DNA of 64,000 nt from Dysosmobacter welbionis (GTDB lineage Bacteria > Bacillota > Clostridia > Oscillospirales > Oscillospiraceae), in assembly GCF_005121165.3 (NCBI RefSeq), contig NZ_CP034413.3, positions 1,116,001 to 1,180,000 of the forward strand, given 5' to 3'. A program made the translations under genes and the position numbers. Of this stretch, positions 1 to 8,727 are shown in pieces. Every line of letters starts with the position of its first letter. The stretch's first letter is position 1. The notes beneath the pieces were generated by a model, which was given only the letters and a program-made list of their open reading frames with translations, made no database searches and was not told the origin of the DNA.

Positions 1-781
1 GTCCAGTGCTGCCGCTGAGCACGTCATCATAGGACGCCTCCAGCCCGTAGGCGCCCATATTGTTGGCATTGACGAACCCTATCACATTGCCTGCCAGAGA
101 GCCGAAGGGATACAGCCGCTTGGTGTCCGGCGTCAGGGAGATGCCTTGGAGCCGGGTGGGCCGCCCGCCGGTAGAGATGAGAACGGTGTTGCCGTCCTCG
201 TCCACCGTGGTAAGCTGGTTCCCCTCATCGTCGATCTCTCCGTTGATGAACCGGCGGACCTCGTCGGCCACGTCCTGGTCTACCTTCTTTTTGACCTCCC
301 AGTATCGGTTGGCGGTGTTCTCCAGGTGCTCCAGGATGGTCTCCTCCTCCACATCCAGAATGCGGCTGAGGCCCCGGGCGATATACGCCTGGTCCAGCAC
401 CTCCGGCGCCGTGTAAGGCGCTCCCTTCTCGGCAGCCTCCTCGGCCGCATCCTGGATCTTCTGCTCCTGGGACTCTACAAAGTCCTGGACGCCACCGGGA
501 TCCAGTAAGACTGTCTCCGTGGAGTAGGAGATGGCCATGATCTCGCCGTTTTTGTCGTAGATCGTCCCCCGGGAGGCGCTGATGACCATGCTGTCGGTCT
601 GCTGGCTCACCGCCTCGGCCTTCAGTTCGTCGTGCCGGTTGATCTGCAGATCGTACAGCTTCCAAAACAGCACTGTGAAGGAGGCCACACCCAACAGCAG
701 CATGATGAGCATCGTCCTGCCCCGGATTACCTGGTTCGCCCGGCGGGCGGCGTCGCTCTTTCTTCTGGGTCTGTCCGTCAT
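1..781 (-). CDS. Penicillin-binding protein, SpoVD/FtsI (class B PBP) type, C-terminus off the window
   Basis: Class B transpeptidase that cross-links peptidoglycan at the septum or in the spore cortex. Only the first 260 residues are visible, because the gene runs off the left edge and the transpeptidase SxxK is not in view. The sequence shows a short basic N-terminus, one membrane anchor at about residues 24-46, and the start of the PBP dimerisation domain: SRGTIYDKNGEIMA, then a PFGSLAGNVIGFVN stretch typical of FtsI/SpoVD. The ATG at 781 follows a clear AGGAGAAC ribosome site. It is the last visible gene of the run mraZ-rsmH-ftsL-PBP. Whether it is FtsI/PBP2B or SpoVD cannot be decided without the C-terminal PASTA region. 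Confidence 0.9.
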   Translation of the reverse strand, partial: MTDRPRRKSDAARRANQVIRGRTMLIMLLLGVASFTVLFWKLYDLQINRHDELKAEAVSQQTDSMVISASRGTIYDKNGEIMAISYSTETVLLDPGGVQDFVESQEQKIQDAAEEAAEKGAPYTAPEVLDQAYIARGLSRILDVEEETILEHLENTANRYWEVKKKVDQDVADEVRRFINGEIDDEGNQLTTVDEDGNTVLISTGGRPTRLQGISLTPDTKRLYPFGSLAGNVIGFVNANNMGAYGLEASYDDVLSGSTG

Positions 782-898
782 GCCTGTTCTCCTTTCGGAA
801 CGCCGGGGCCGCTTCCCCCGTCCATACGCAATACCAAAGCAAGGAGTAAGAAGGCCCCCTTCTTACTCCCCACCGTTCGCTTCATTATAGTGCGGCCG

Positions 899-1495
899 TC
901 ACTCGAAATATTCCACCACGGCGTAGATCCCGTGGTTCAGCGAGGTCAGCAAACGGCTGAGCAGATTGGACTCCTCCTGCTGATAGACCACGGCACTGTC
1001 GCCCTCCGACAGATCGATGTAATAGATCTGGCTGCTGCTGGGCTTGCTCATGCCCGCCGCCTCCGCCACCTCTTTCACGGTGGCCAGGTCAAACATCTGC
1101 TCGTGCTGGGCGGTGAGTGTGACGTTCTCCGTCTGCAGCTCCTCCAGCTGGTTCTGGAGGGACACCACCTCGTCGGAGATGATCGTCAGCTGGATGTAGC
1201 CCATCAGCACCATCACTGCAAGGCCGATGGCCGCGCCCACGCCCAAAACGGAGAGGACGGACACCTTCTGCCGCTGGCGTACCTGCGCCTTGGAGAGGCT
1301 CCGCACCCGGGGCTTCGCCTTGGGGACGGCCTCTACCGCCGTCTGGTGACGGGGAGCCTCTCCGGCGTGCCGAAGAGCGCGCTCCCGGACTTCCCGGTCC
1401 AGGTCGTACGCCAAGTCCCCATATACCGCGCTGCGGCTGTTGTACCGCAGTTCCCGCGCTGCTGCCAAAGAAGGTCCCTCCTTTTGCTCCGCCAT
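899..1495 (-). CDS. ftsL: FtsL-like septum formation protein
   Basis: Small bitopic division protein of 198 residues. The N-terminal ~95 residues are cytoplasmic and basic. One membrane span follows (about residues 78-103, VSVLSVLGVGAAIGLAVMVL), and then a leucine-zipper-like coiled coil rich in heptads (LQNQLEELQTENVTL) outside the cell. This is the layout of FtsL/DivIC proteins, which link FtsB, FtsQ and the septal PBP. Its place between rsmH and a class B PBP supports the call, since sequence identity within this family is low. The cytoplasmic part is longer than in the Bacillus protein. The ribosome binding site is weak. Confidence 0.8.
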   Translation of the reverse strand: MAEQKEGPSLAAARELRYNSRSAVYGDLAYDLDREVRERALRHAGEAPRHQTAVEAVPKAKPRVRSLSKAQVRQRQKVSVLSVLGVGAAIGLAVMVLMGYIQLTIISDEVVSLQNQLEELQTENVTLTAQHEQMFDLATVKEVAEAAGMSKPSSSQIYYIDLSEGDSAVVYQQEESNLLSRLLTSLNHGIYAVVEYFE

Positions 1496-1547
1496 ACCGG
1501 CACGGAGCCGTTCTCACACACATTAACACCGGATGGTCCCGGTGTGG

Positions 1548-2492
1548 TCAAAGGTCAAAGCCGAACTTTTCCGCCACCCGCAGCTTGGCGCTGCGGGCCC
1601 TTGGATTCTCCTCCAGCTCCGCGCCGCCCGCCGTGACGGGCTTGCGGGTCACCAGCCGCACCTGGGGCTTTTTGCCGCACACGCACACCGGAAACTCCGG
1701 CGGGCAGACGCATCCCCGGGCCAGCTCCGCCAGCGTCCGCTTGACGATCCGGTCCTCCAGAGAGTGGAAGGTGATGACGGCCAGGCGACCGCCGGGGTTC
1801 AGCCCGTCCACCGCCGCCCGCAGCATGGGGGGCAGGGCATCCAGTTCACCGTTGACCGCGATCCGGATGGCCTGAAAGCTCCGCTTGGCCGGGTGCTGCT
1901 TCTCCCGCAGAGCTGCGGGAGGCATGGCGCTCTTGATGATCTCCACCAGCTCCAGGGTGGTCTTCACAGGCGCGGTCTCCCGCGCCCGGACGATGGCTCT
2001 CGCGATGGCGGGGGCGTACCGCTCCTCGCCGTATTCAAACAGGATGCGCCGCAGCTCCTCCTGGCTCCAGGTGTTCACGATGTCCGCGGCGCTCAGGGGG
2101 GCGGAGGTGTCCATCCGCATGTCCAGCGGGGCGTCCTGCATATAGGAGAAGCCCCGTGAGGCGTCGTCCAGCTGGGGAGAGGACACGCCCAAGTCAAAGA
2201 GCATCCCGTCGGCGCCGCTGACACCGCACCGGGACAGGACCTCCTTCAATTCCGAAAAGTTGCTGTGGATCAGCGTCACCCGGGCCAGCCAGGGGGCCAG
2301 ACGGTCCTGCGCCGCGTCGATGGCGGCCTGGTCCCGGTCGATGCAGATGAGCCGCCCGGTGGTCAGCCGACCGGCGATCTCCCGAGAGTGTCCGGCTCGT
2401 CCCAGGGTGCCGTCCACATAGATCCCATCGGGGCGGATGTTCAGTGCTTGGATGCAGGCGTCCAGCAGAACAGGCTTGTGCGTGTATTCCAT
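1548..2492 (-). CDS. rsmH: 16S rRNA (cytosine1402-N4)-methyltransferase RsmH
   Basis: SAM-dependent enzyme that methylates N4 of C1402 in the 16S rRNA P-site. The 314-residue product is of usual length. It begins EYTHKPVLLDACI, has the glycine motif I region DGTLGRAGHS, and carries the family block ITFHSLEDRIVKR near the C-terminus. A GTG six bases upstream (2498) is also possible. I chose the ATG at 2492 because GGGTGA, a good anti-SD match formed by the end of mraZ, sits six bases before it. The gene abuts mraZ, so the two are probably translationally coupled. Confidence 0.95.
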   Translation of the reverse strand: MEYTHKPVLLDACIQALNIRPDGIYVDGTLGRAGHSREIAGRLTTGRLICIDRDQAAIDAAQDRLAPWLARVTLIHSNFSELKEVLSRCGVSGADGMLFDLGVSSPQLDDASRGFSYMQDAPLDMRMDTSAPLSAADIVNTWSQEELRRILFEYGEERYAPAIARAIVRARETAPVKTTLELVEIIKSAMPPAALREKQHPAKRSFQAIRIAVNGELDALPPMLRAAVDGLNPGGRLAVITFHSLEDRIVKRTLAELARGCVCPPEFPVCVCGKKPQVRLVTRKPVTAGGAELEENPRARSAKLRVAEKFGFDL

Positions 2493-2498
2493 CGGCAC

Positions 2499-2996
<498 letters not shown>

Positions 2997-3138
2997 TTAA
3001 TCTCTACTTTTACCCACTTTTCCCCACCACATGCTCTGAGTATAAGCGAAATTGGCCGGGATTGCAAGCAGTTTTTTCCGGGAAAACCGCCGCTAAGAAC
3101 GCCAAATTATGGCATTTTTCGGCCAAAATCGCCATTTT

Positions 3139-3152
3139 AAAACAGATGTTCG
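3139..3152 (-). promoter_or_regulatory. Candidate LexA (DinR-type) box upstream of mraZ
   Basis: Plus-strand AAAACAGATGTTCG matches 10-11 of 14 positions of the CAAACATTTGTTCG boxes found upstream of lexA and of the recA operon in this same window. It fits the Gram-positive GAAC-N4-GTTY pattern on the minus strand. It also forms half of a perfect inverted repeat (AGATGT-CGA-ACATCT at 3144-3158). No strong sigma-A promoter is obvious here, so its position relative to the start of transcription is unknown. Confidence 0.45.
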
Positions 3153-3177
3153 ACATCTCTTTGACAAGTTTACGTAA

Positions 3178-3230
3178 AATAAAAAACACCCCATGACGCA
3201 AGAACTTGTGCCATGGGGTGCTTTTTTTCA
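3178..3230. terminator. Bidirectional rho-independent terminator
   Basis: Perfect 9-bp stem CACCCCATG / CATGGGGTG (3187-3195 with 3212-3220) with A-rich sequence on one side and a T7 run on the other. It ends the coaD operon on the minus strand and insulates the mraZ promoter. Confidence 0.85.
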
Positions 3231-3323
3231 TTTTCTCCGCAACATCTAGAGTATTCCAAAAAAGTTTCGCCAAATCCTTTGGCGTTTTTCACAAATTTTT
3301 AAGATTACGGTTGACCTGCGGCA

Positions 3324-3851
3324 TCACTCCTCGCCGCCATCCTCCTGGGGCGGGGTCCTGCCGTCCAGCTTGTCCCGCTGCTCCTGCATTTTGGCAGCGG
3401 AGGCACTGCGGAACCGCACCCGCTGCTGCTTCACCTCATCCAGCGCCATCTGCACCGCCTCCTCCGTGCGGGCCAGGGCGTCCTCGGCATACTCATTGGT
3501 CACCTGGTACAACTGGCGGCAGCGCTCCTCCGCCCGGGCCACCATCTGGCGGGCCTTCTCCTTGGCCGCATAGAGCACCTCGCTGTCGGACACCTTGGTC
3601 TTGGCATCCAGCTCCGCCTGACGCATCATCCGGTCCACGTCCCGTTTGGCATCCTCCACAAACTTGTCCCGGGCGGAGAGCAGCTCCTGGGCGCGCTTGA
3701 TCTCCACCGGCAGCTGGGCCCGCAGCTCGTCCAGCAGATCCAGCAGCTCGTCCCGGTCCACCATGCTCATATTGGGTTTCAGGGCCGGGGACTTGGCGTC
3801 CTCGATCCGCTCGTACAGCATATCGATCAAACGGTTCACATCATTTGCCAT
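3324..3851 (-). CDS. Coiled-coil protein of unknown function linked to coaD
   Basis: I do not recognise a defined family with confidence. The 175-residue product is almost wholly charged helix, with KFVEDAKRDVDRMMRQAELDAKTK and AKEKARQMVARAEERCRQL segments that resemble V-ATPase subunit H/DivIVA-type coiled coils. Similar clostridial proteins are often labelled 'ATPase', but no P-loop is visible. There are no membrane segments. An ATG at 3860 overlaps the coaD stop (ATGA). The ATG at 3851 has better spacing to the AAGGAAGG site and gives the start MANDVNRLID. It is the last gene of the rarD-rsmD-coaD run. Confidence 0.6.
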   Translation of the reverse strand: MANDVNRLIDMLYERIEDAKSPALKPNMSMVDRDELLDLLDELRAQLPVEIKRAQELLSARDKFVEDAKRDVDRMMRQAELDAKTKVSDSEVLYAAKEKARQMVARAEERCRQLYQVTNEYAEDALARTEEAVQMALDEVKQQRVRFRSASAAKMQEQRDKLDGRTPPQEDGGEE

Positions 3852-3856
3852 GGGAC

Positions 3857-4348
3857 TCATCCTTCCTTCTTTTCCGTCATCTCCCGCACCAGAGGCACGA
3901 TGGACGCGGGCAAATAGTTTTCAAGCGGCTGGTGATAGCGGATCATCTCCCGAGCCATGGAGGAGCTGAAGTGCTGATATGCCGCGCTGGCAGGCAGTAG
4001 CAGCGTTTCCAGCTCCGGATGGATCCCCCGGTTGATGAGAGCCATCTGATATTCCACGTCAAAGTCCGTGGTGTTGCGCACGCCCCGGACGATGGCGGAG
4101 GCATGGTGCCGCACCGCGAAATCCGCCAGCAGGCCCGGCCACAGCTCCGCCTCCACATTGGGCAGGTCCGCCACCGCCGTCCGCACCAGCTGGAGCTTCT
4201 GCTCCGGTGTGAACATCTGGTTTCGCTTTTCAGCGTTGGGGCTGACACAGACACAGACCCGGTCAAAGCAGGCAGCCGCCCGCCGGATGATATCCAAATG
4301 CCCCAGGGTGATGGGGTCGAAAGAGCCGGAGCAAATCGCTGTTCTCAT
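3857..4348 (-). CDS. coaD: Phosphopantetheine adenylyltransferase
   Basis: Transfers AMP from ATP to 4'-phosphopantetheine, the penultimate step of coenzyme A synthesis. The 163-residue product has the nucleotidyltransferase motif GSFDPITLGHLDII at the N-terminus and the second motif SSSMAREM near residue 128. The family's internal ELWPGLLADFAVRHHASAIVRGVR stretch lies between them. An upstream ATG at 4357 overlaps the rsmD stop, but 4348 gives the conserved MRTAICSGSFDP start with GAGG at workable spacing. The pairing rsmD-coaD is common in Firmicutes and many other bacteria. Confidence 0.95.
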   Translation of the reverse strand: MRTAICSGSFDPITLGHLDIIRRAAACFDRVCVCVSPNAEKRNQMFTPEQKLQLVRTAVADLPNVEAELWPGLLADFAVRHHASAIVRGVRNTTDFDVEYQMALINRGIHPELETLLLPASAAYQHFSSSMAREMIRYHQPLENYLPASIVPLVREMTEKKEG

Positions 4349-4353
4349 GGGGG

Positions 4354-4917
4354 TCATTCCTCGTTTTCTCGGTCTCCGCCCCGGCGGATCAGCGTCAGGG
4401 CGATCCTGCCGTAACGGTAGGTGCGGCGCACCCGGTAGGGCGCCGCAGGCGCCGGAAGGCTCCGGTCCGCCGGGTGTTCTGCCACAATTATACCATGGGG
4501 ATTGAGAATGTCAAACGCTGTCAGATGGGCGACGGCGGGCTCCAGCAGCCCCGCCTCATAGGGAGGGTCCAGAAACACGATGTCAAACCGCTCCCGCAGT
4601 GACCGCAGAAACTCCATGGAGTCCCCCGCCACTACCCGGGCCCGGTCCTGGAGCTCCGTCAGCTTCAAATTCTCCCGAATCAGCTTCACGGCGTCGGCCC
4701 GCCGGTCCACGAACACGGCAGAGGCGGCACCCCGGCTGAGGCACTCGATGCCCAGCTGGCCGGTTCCGGCGAACAGGTCCAGCACCCGGCGCCCCTCGAT
4801 GTCGAACTGCAGGGCGCTGAAGAGCCCCTCCTTCACCCGGTCGGTGGTGGGGCGGGTCTCCGTCCCTTCCAGCTCCTTCAGCCGGCGGCCGCGGGCAGTG
4901 CCGGTAATCACACGCAT
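4354..4917 (-). CDS. rsmD: 16S rRNA (guanine966-N2)-methyltransferase RsmD
   Basis: SAM-dependent methyltransferase acting on G966 of 16S rRNA. The 187-residue product begins MRVITGTARGRRL, the family signature, followed by TRPTTDRVKEGLFSAL. It has motif I VLDLFAGTGQLGIE and the catalytic FLDPPYE. The open frame extends much further upstream but overlaps rarD. The start at 4917 is set by the family N-terminus, and the rarD stop overlaps it by ten bases. The 3' end overlaps the first possible coaD start. Confidence 0.95.
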   Translation of the reverse strand: MRVITGTARGRRLKELEGTETRPTTDRVKEGLFSALQFDIEGRRVLDLFAGTGQLGIECLSRGAASAVFVDRRADAVKLIRENLKLTELQDRARVVAGDSMEFLRSLRERFDIVFLDPPYEAGLLEPAVAHLTAFDILNPHGIIVAEHPADRSLPAPAAPYRVRRTYRYGRIALTLIRRGGDRENEE

Positions 4918-5807
4918 GGTTTTTCCTCCTCTCGGTGCCTCCGGTTCTCGCGGGCGCCGGAGATCAGGTACAGGATCAGCCCCGTCCAGACGAAGCCGAA
5001 CAAAATGGCGTGGGTGGCGGTGAATGCCTCTCCATACAGCGCCACGGACAGCAGCAGCTGCATGGTGGGGTTGATATACATCAGAATGCCGGAGAGGGTC
5101 ATTGGCGTGGTTTTCATGCCGGCGGCGAAGAACATCAGCGGCACAGTGGTCACCACGCCGGACACCGGCAGCAGCAGCCACTGCCAACCAGAGAGGACCC
5201 CGGCGGCGCCGGTGCCGTGGGCCTCCATCCAGAAGATCAGCACCAGGGCAAAGGGCGCCAGGGTCAGCGTCTCCACAAAGGTGGAGACCGCCGCGTCGGA
5301 ACGGACCTGCTTCTTCAGCGCCCCGTAAACAGCAAAGCTGCCGCCGATCACCAGGGCGATCCAGGGGATCTGCCGGTAGCGGATGACAGTGATTACCAGT
5401 CCCGCGAAGGTCACCGCCACCGCCAGCCACTGGAGCTTTGTCAGCCGCTCCCGGAACAGGACCGTCCCCAACAGGATCGCCAGGATGGGATTCATATAGT
5501 AGGCGAGGCTGGAGTCGATCATGTGCCCGTTGGCCACCGCCCAGATGTAGACGCCCCAGTTGACGCAGACCACGCAGCCCGCAGCGGCCAGCAGCCCCCA
5601 CTCCCTCCGGTCCCGGAACGCGGCCCGCACACCGGCCAGCCGGTCCCGCCGCAGCAGCAGGATGCCTCCGGTGAGCACCATGGACCACACGATGCGGCTG
5701 GCCAGCACATACAGGGAATCCACCTGGGCCAGCAGCTTCCAGAAGATGGGCAGCAGGCCCCAGATGACATAGCAGGTCAGCACATACAGCGGGCCCTTGT
5801 TTTTCAT
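4908..5807 (-). CDS. rarD: RarD-type EamA/DMT family transporter
   Basis: Ten-helix membrane permease of the drug/metabolite superfamily; the substrate is unknown. The 299-residue product begins GPLYVLTCYVIWGLLPIFWK, typical of RarD, and carries the conserved NWGVYIWAVANGHMIDSSLA and YYMNPILAILLG blocks of this subfamily. The two EamA halves lie at about residues 5-140 and 150-290. The start at 5807 is preceded by AAAGGAGAGCGACCCA. It heads the rarD-rsmD-coaD-coiled-coil run with overlaps throughout, so the genes are probably cotranscribed. Confidence 0.9.
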   Translation of the reverse strand: MKNKGPLYVLTCYVIWGLLPIFWKLLAQVDSLYVLASRIVWSMVLTGGILLLRRDRLAGVRAAFRDRREWGLLAAAGCVVCVNWGVYIWAVANGHMIDSSLAYYMNPILAILLGTVLFRERLTKLQWLAVAVTFAGLVITVIRYRQIPWIALVIGGSFAVYGALKKQVRSDAAVSTFVETLTLAPFALVLIFWMEAHGTGAAGVLSGWQWLLLPVSGVVTTVPLMFFAAGMKTTPMTLSGILMYINPTMQLLLSVALYGEAFTATHAILFGFVWTGLILYLISGARENRRHREEEKPCV

Positions 5808-5944
5808 TGGGTCGCTCTCCTTTCCCCTCCAGCCTTCACCTCTGTGGCCTTCAGTTTCTGAAAAATCCCGTGATTTGTCTATTTTACGGCAAGCCGCGGA
5901 AGATTTCAATAGCTTTCCGCGCCGGAGCCGGGTCTTTTTTAGAC

Positions 5945-5973
5945 TTGTACTTTCACGGGGAATCGTATATAAT
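5945..5973 (+). promoter_or_regulatory. Sigma-A promoter for the Asp23-like/fakA operon
   Basis: TTGTAC (5945-5950), 17-base spacer, TATAAT (5968-5973), about 95 bases before the first start codon. Confidence 0.75.
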
Positions 5974-6068
5974 AAGGTTCTCAAAGTACAGGCTGTGGAC
6001 AGCCGCTGTCCAGAGCAGGCGGCCCGCCGCCCTTCGTGCCAAACTCCTGGGAAAGAAAGGACGTTCTC

Positions 6069-6419
6069 ATGATTCAATTCAAGTCTGACCACGGCGATAT
6101 CACCGTCAGCAGCGCCGTCTTCTCCAACATCACCGGCATGGCGGCCACCAACTGCTTCGGCGTCAAGGGCATGGCCTACCGCTCCATGACGGACGGCCTG
6201 GTGCATCTGTTGCGCCGGGAGGCCATGAGCAAGGGCGTCAGCATCACTTATCACGACGACAACTCCATCTCCATCGAGCTCCACATCATCGTGGAAAACG
6301 GCGTCAATCTCCCCGCGGTCTGCCGCTCCATCATGAATGAAGTGCGCTATGTCGTCACCCGGAACACCGGCGTCACCGTCAAGGACGTGGACGTGTGCGT
6401 GGATTCCATGACCCTGTGA
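6069..6419 (+). CDS. Asp23/Gls24 family envelope-stress protein
   Basis: Small cytoplasmic protein of 116 residues of the Asp23/Gls24 (DUF322, YloU-like) family. The conserved core is AVFSNITGMAATNCFGVKGMA, followed by a basic ISIELHIIVENGVNLPAVCRSIMNEVRYVV helix-strand block. In Firmicutes the YloU gene normally precedes yloV/fakA, as it does here with a 16-base gap. The function is not settled; Asp23 is membrane-associated and linked to envelope stress in Staphylococcus. The ATG at 6069 follows GAAAGGA. A longer frame from 6036 would start inside the leader. Confidence 0.9.
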   Translation: MIQFKSDHGDITVSSAVFSNITGMAATNCFGVKGMAYRSMTDGLVHLLRREAMSKGVSITYHDDNSISIELHIIVENGVNLPAVCRSIMNEVRYVVTRNTGVTVKDVDVCVDSMTL

Positions 6420-6435
6420 GGGAGGAACGAGACAG

Positions 6436-8127
6436 ATGAACGAACAAATCACCGGCGCACTGTTCAAGCGGATGGTGCTCCACGGCGCAGCCGTCATCAC
6501 GGCCCAGAAGCAGGCCATCAACGACCTGAACGTCTTTCCCGTGCCCGACGGCGACACGGGCACCAATATGTCCATGACCATCGGCACCGCCGTGACGGAG
6601 CTGCGCAAGAGCGAGCCCGCCACTGTGGAGCAGGCGGCCTCCGTCACTGCCTCCGCCCTGCTGCGGGGGGCCCGCGGCAATTCCGGCGTCATTCTCTCCC
6701 TGCTGTTCCGAGGCCTGTCCAAGGCCCTGAAGGGCCGGGAGACTGCGGACGCCGCCGCTTTCGCCGCCGCCATGCAGGAGGGTGTCTCCGCCGCCTACAA
6801 GGCGGTGATGAAGCCCGCCGAGGGCACGGTACTCACCGTCTCCCGTCTTGCCGCCAAGCAGGCGGTGGACACAGCCGCCGCCGGAGAGACGGACCTGGAG
6901 CGGGTCCTGGAGGACGCCATCCGAGTGGGCTATGCCGCCCTGGCCCAGACCACCGAGATGAACCCGGTGCTGAAAAAGGCCGGCGTGGTGGACGCCGGCG
7001 GCAAGGGCTATCTCCTGATCCTGGACGGCATGCTGGCGGAACTGCGGGGCGAGCCCATGCCCGAGACGGAGGCTGGCGAGTCCAGAGAGGAGAAGGCAGA
7101 CTTCGCCACCATGGCGGCGGAGGACATCACCTTCGCCTTCGACACGGTATTCATCGTCCGCAAGGCCATGGCCGATATCTCGCTGGAGCCGCTGCGGACA
7201 TATCTCAACAGCATCGGTGACAGTCTGGTGATCGGCGAGGACGACGAGGCCTTTAAGGTCCACGTCCACACCAACATCCCCGGCAACGCCCTGAACGAGG
7301 CCCAGAAATACGGTACCCTGGAGCTGGCCAAGATCGAGAACATGCGGACCCAGGCGGACGACCTGGCCGCGGGCAAGCACGTCCAGAGCACCGATGACCT
7401 GGACGCGGTGGAGGCGGAGCTGGAGTCCGTCCCCGTGGAAGAAACGCCCGCCGTGGCGGCGCCGGAGAAGCCCTACGGCTTTCTGGCGGTGTGTGCTGGG
7501 GACGGCCTGGCCGCCGTGTTCCGGGACCTGGGGGCCGACGGTGTGGTGTCCGGTGGGCAGACCATGAACCCCTCCACCGAGAGTATTCTGGAGGGCGTGA
7601 ACAAGATCCCGGCGGAGACGGTGTTCGTCCTGCCCAACAACGGCAACATTATTATGGCAGCCCAGCAGTGTGCCGCCCTGACGGAGAAGCAGGTGGTGGT
7701 GATCCCCACCAAGACCGTGCCCCAGGGCATCACCGCCATGATGAACGTGGATTTCGACGCGCCGGATGCCCAGACCATTACTGACGCCATGACGGGAAGC
7801 CTCAGCTCCGTCACCACGGCCCAGATCACATACGCCGCCCGGGACTCCGACTTCGACGGCTTCGCCATCAAGGAGGGCGATTATCTGGCCCTGGAGGAAG
7901 GCAAGCTCTTCGACACGGACGGTTCCCTTGACACGCTGCTCCACAAGCTGGCGGAGGACGCCGCCGGGCGGGAGGCCTCCTTCATCTCCCTGTACTTCGG
8001 CGAGGATGTGCAGGAGGCGGACGCTCAGAAGGCCGGGGCCCTGTTTGAAGAGGTGTGTCCCGGTGCGGAGGTGGCGGTCCTCTCCGGCGGACAGCCTGTG
8101 TACTATTATATTATCAGCATGGAATAA
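6436..8127 (+). CDS. fakA: FakA/YloV-like DAK2 domain protein, fatty acid kinase catalytic subunit
   Basis: By family knowledge, FakA phosphorylates fatty acids held by a DegV/FakB protein, feeding exogenous fatty acids into phospholipid synthesis. The 563-residue product has an N-terminal DhaL (DAK2) domain with the ATP/Mg motif NVFPVPDGDTGTNM and ALLRGARGNSGVILS. A middle linker follows, then a C-terminal YloV domain with VLPNNGNIIMAAQQC and VVVIPTKTVPQGITAM. The length fits YloV. No FakB/DegV gene is in the window. The start has GGGAGGAACG upstream and is directly downstream of the Asp23-like gene. Confidence 0.92.
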   Translation: MNEQITGALFKRMVLHGAAVITAQKQAINDLNVFPVPDGDTGTNMSMTIGTAVTELRKSEPATVEQAASVTASALLRGARGNSGVILSLLFRGLSKALKGRETADAAAFAAAMQEGVSAAYKAVMKPAEGTVLTVSRLAAKQAVDTAAAGETDLERVLEDAIRVGYAALAQTTEMNPVLKKAGVVDAGGKGYLLILDGMLAELRGEPMPETEAGESREEKADFATMAAEDITFAFDTVFIVRKAMADISLEPLRTYLNSIGDSLVIGEDDEAFKVHVHTNIPGNALNEAQKYGTLELAKIENMRTQADDLAAGKHVQSTDDLDAVEAELESVPVEETPAVAAPEKPYGFLAVCAGDGLAAVFRDLGADGVVSGGQTMNPSTESILEGVNKIPAETVFVLPNNGNIIMAAQQCAALTEKQVVVIPTKTVPQGITAMMNVDFDAPDAQTITDAMTGSLSSVTTAQITYAARDSDFDGFAIKEGDYLALEEGKLFDTDGSLDTLLHKLAEDAAGREASFISLYFGEDVQEADAQKAGALFEEVCPGAEVAVLSGGQPVYYYIISME

Positions 8128-8136
8128 AGCATCAGG

Positions 8137-8180
8137 AGGTGTTTCTGTTTCTTTCAAGCAGAGACACCTCTTTCTTTTTG
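8137..8180 (+). terminator. Rho-independent terminator after fakA
   Basis: AGGTGTTTCTG pairs with CAGAGACACCT (one G-T wobble) and is followed by TTTCTTTTT. The ribosome site of the next gene begins immediately after the T run. Confidence 0.8.
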
Positions 8181-8195
8181 AAAAGGAGGCGCCCT

Positions 8196-8666
8196 ATGAA
8201 GACCTGGAAGCTCCTGCTGCTGGCCCTGGTGCCCGGCCTGTGGGGCTGGCTGTGCAACTGGCTCACCGCCGTGTCCCTGAACGGCCCTGCCTTCCTGTTT
8301 ACACTGGCATTTTATATCCAGGTGCCTGCAGCCATCGTGTTCTGCCTCTGGCTGGGGCATCTGTGCGGCCGCTCCGAAAGGAGCTACCCCGCCTGCCTGC
8401 TGCTGACCCAGTGGCCCAGCCTGGTGAGCTTTGCCCTGTACGTGTGGCAGTTCCACTTTGTCTCCAGTGAGGCCCGGAGCTTCCTGCTGGCGGGGCTGGG
8501 GCAGTACCCCGGCCTCCCGCTGTTTTCCCTGGCCTGCCGGCTGGTGATCCCCTTTTCCAATCACAGCTGGGGGCCGCCGGAAACCTTGGCGGCCAATGCG
8601 CTCTCCCTGCTGATGCTGGCGGTGCTGTTCTCCCTGGGCTTCCTATGGGGCCGGCGGAGGCGGTGA
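8196..8666 (+). CDS. Small integral membrane protein, unknown function
   Basis: I do not recognise the family. The 156-residue product is very hydrophobic, with about four predicted helices. The first starts right at the N-terminus (LLLLALVPGLWGWL). Others lie near residues 28-52, 62-85 and 132-150, and the protein ends in a basic GRRRR. There is no lipobox or catalytic motif. The ATG at 8196 follows AAAAGGAGGCGCCCT, a strong site. It sits between a terminator and a bidirectional terminator, so some read-through from fakA or an unseen promoter is needed. Confidence 0.65.
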   Translation: MKTWKLLLLALVPGLWGWLCNWLTAVSLNGPAFLFTLAFYIQVPAAIVFCLWLGHLCGRSERSYPACLLLTQWPSLVSFALYVWQFHFVSSEARSFLLAGLGQYPGLPLFSLACRLVIPFSNHSWGPPETLAANALSLLMLAVLFSLGFLWGRRRR

Positions 8667-8687
8667 CCCGGCCCCCTCTCCTGAAAA

Positions 8688-8727
8688 ATGCCCCAGCCCG
8701 GGCCGTCAGGCCCGGGCTGGTTCTTTA
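8688..8727. terminator. Bidirectional terminator between convergent genes
   Basis: CCAGCCCGGGCC / GGCCCGGGCTGG, a 12-bp perfect stem with a four-base loop, is followed by TTCTTT on the plus strand and ATTTTT on the minus strand. Confidence 0.85.

Noticed and set aside
225-842. 205-codon minus-strand frame over the PBP gene
   Set aside because: The frame one base over gives a clear class B PBP with membrane anchor and ribosome site; this one is an antisense-like shadow of low-complexity Gly/Pro/Arg.
6379-8157. 592-codon minus-strand frame opposite fakA
   Set aside because: Long only because of high GC and codon bias on the other strand. The plus-strand frame has conserved DhaL and YloV motifs.
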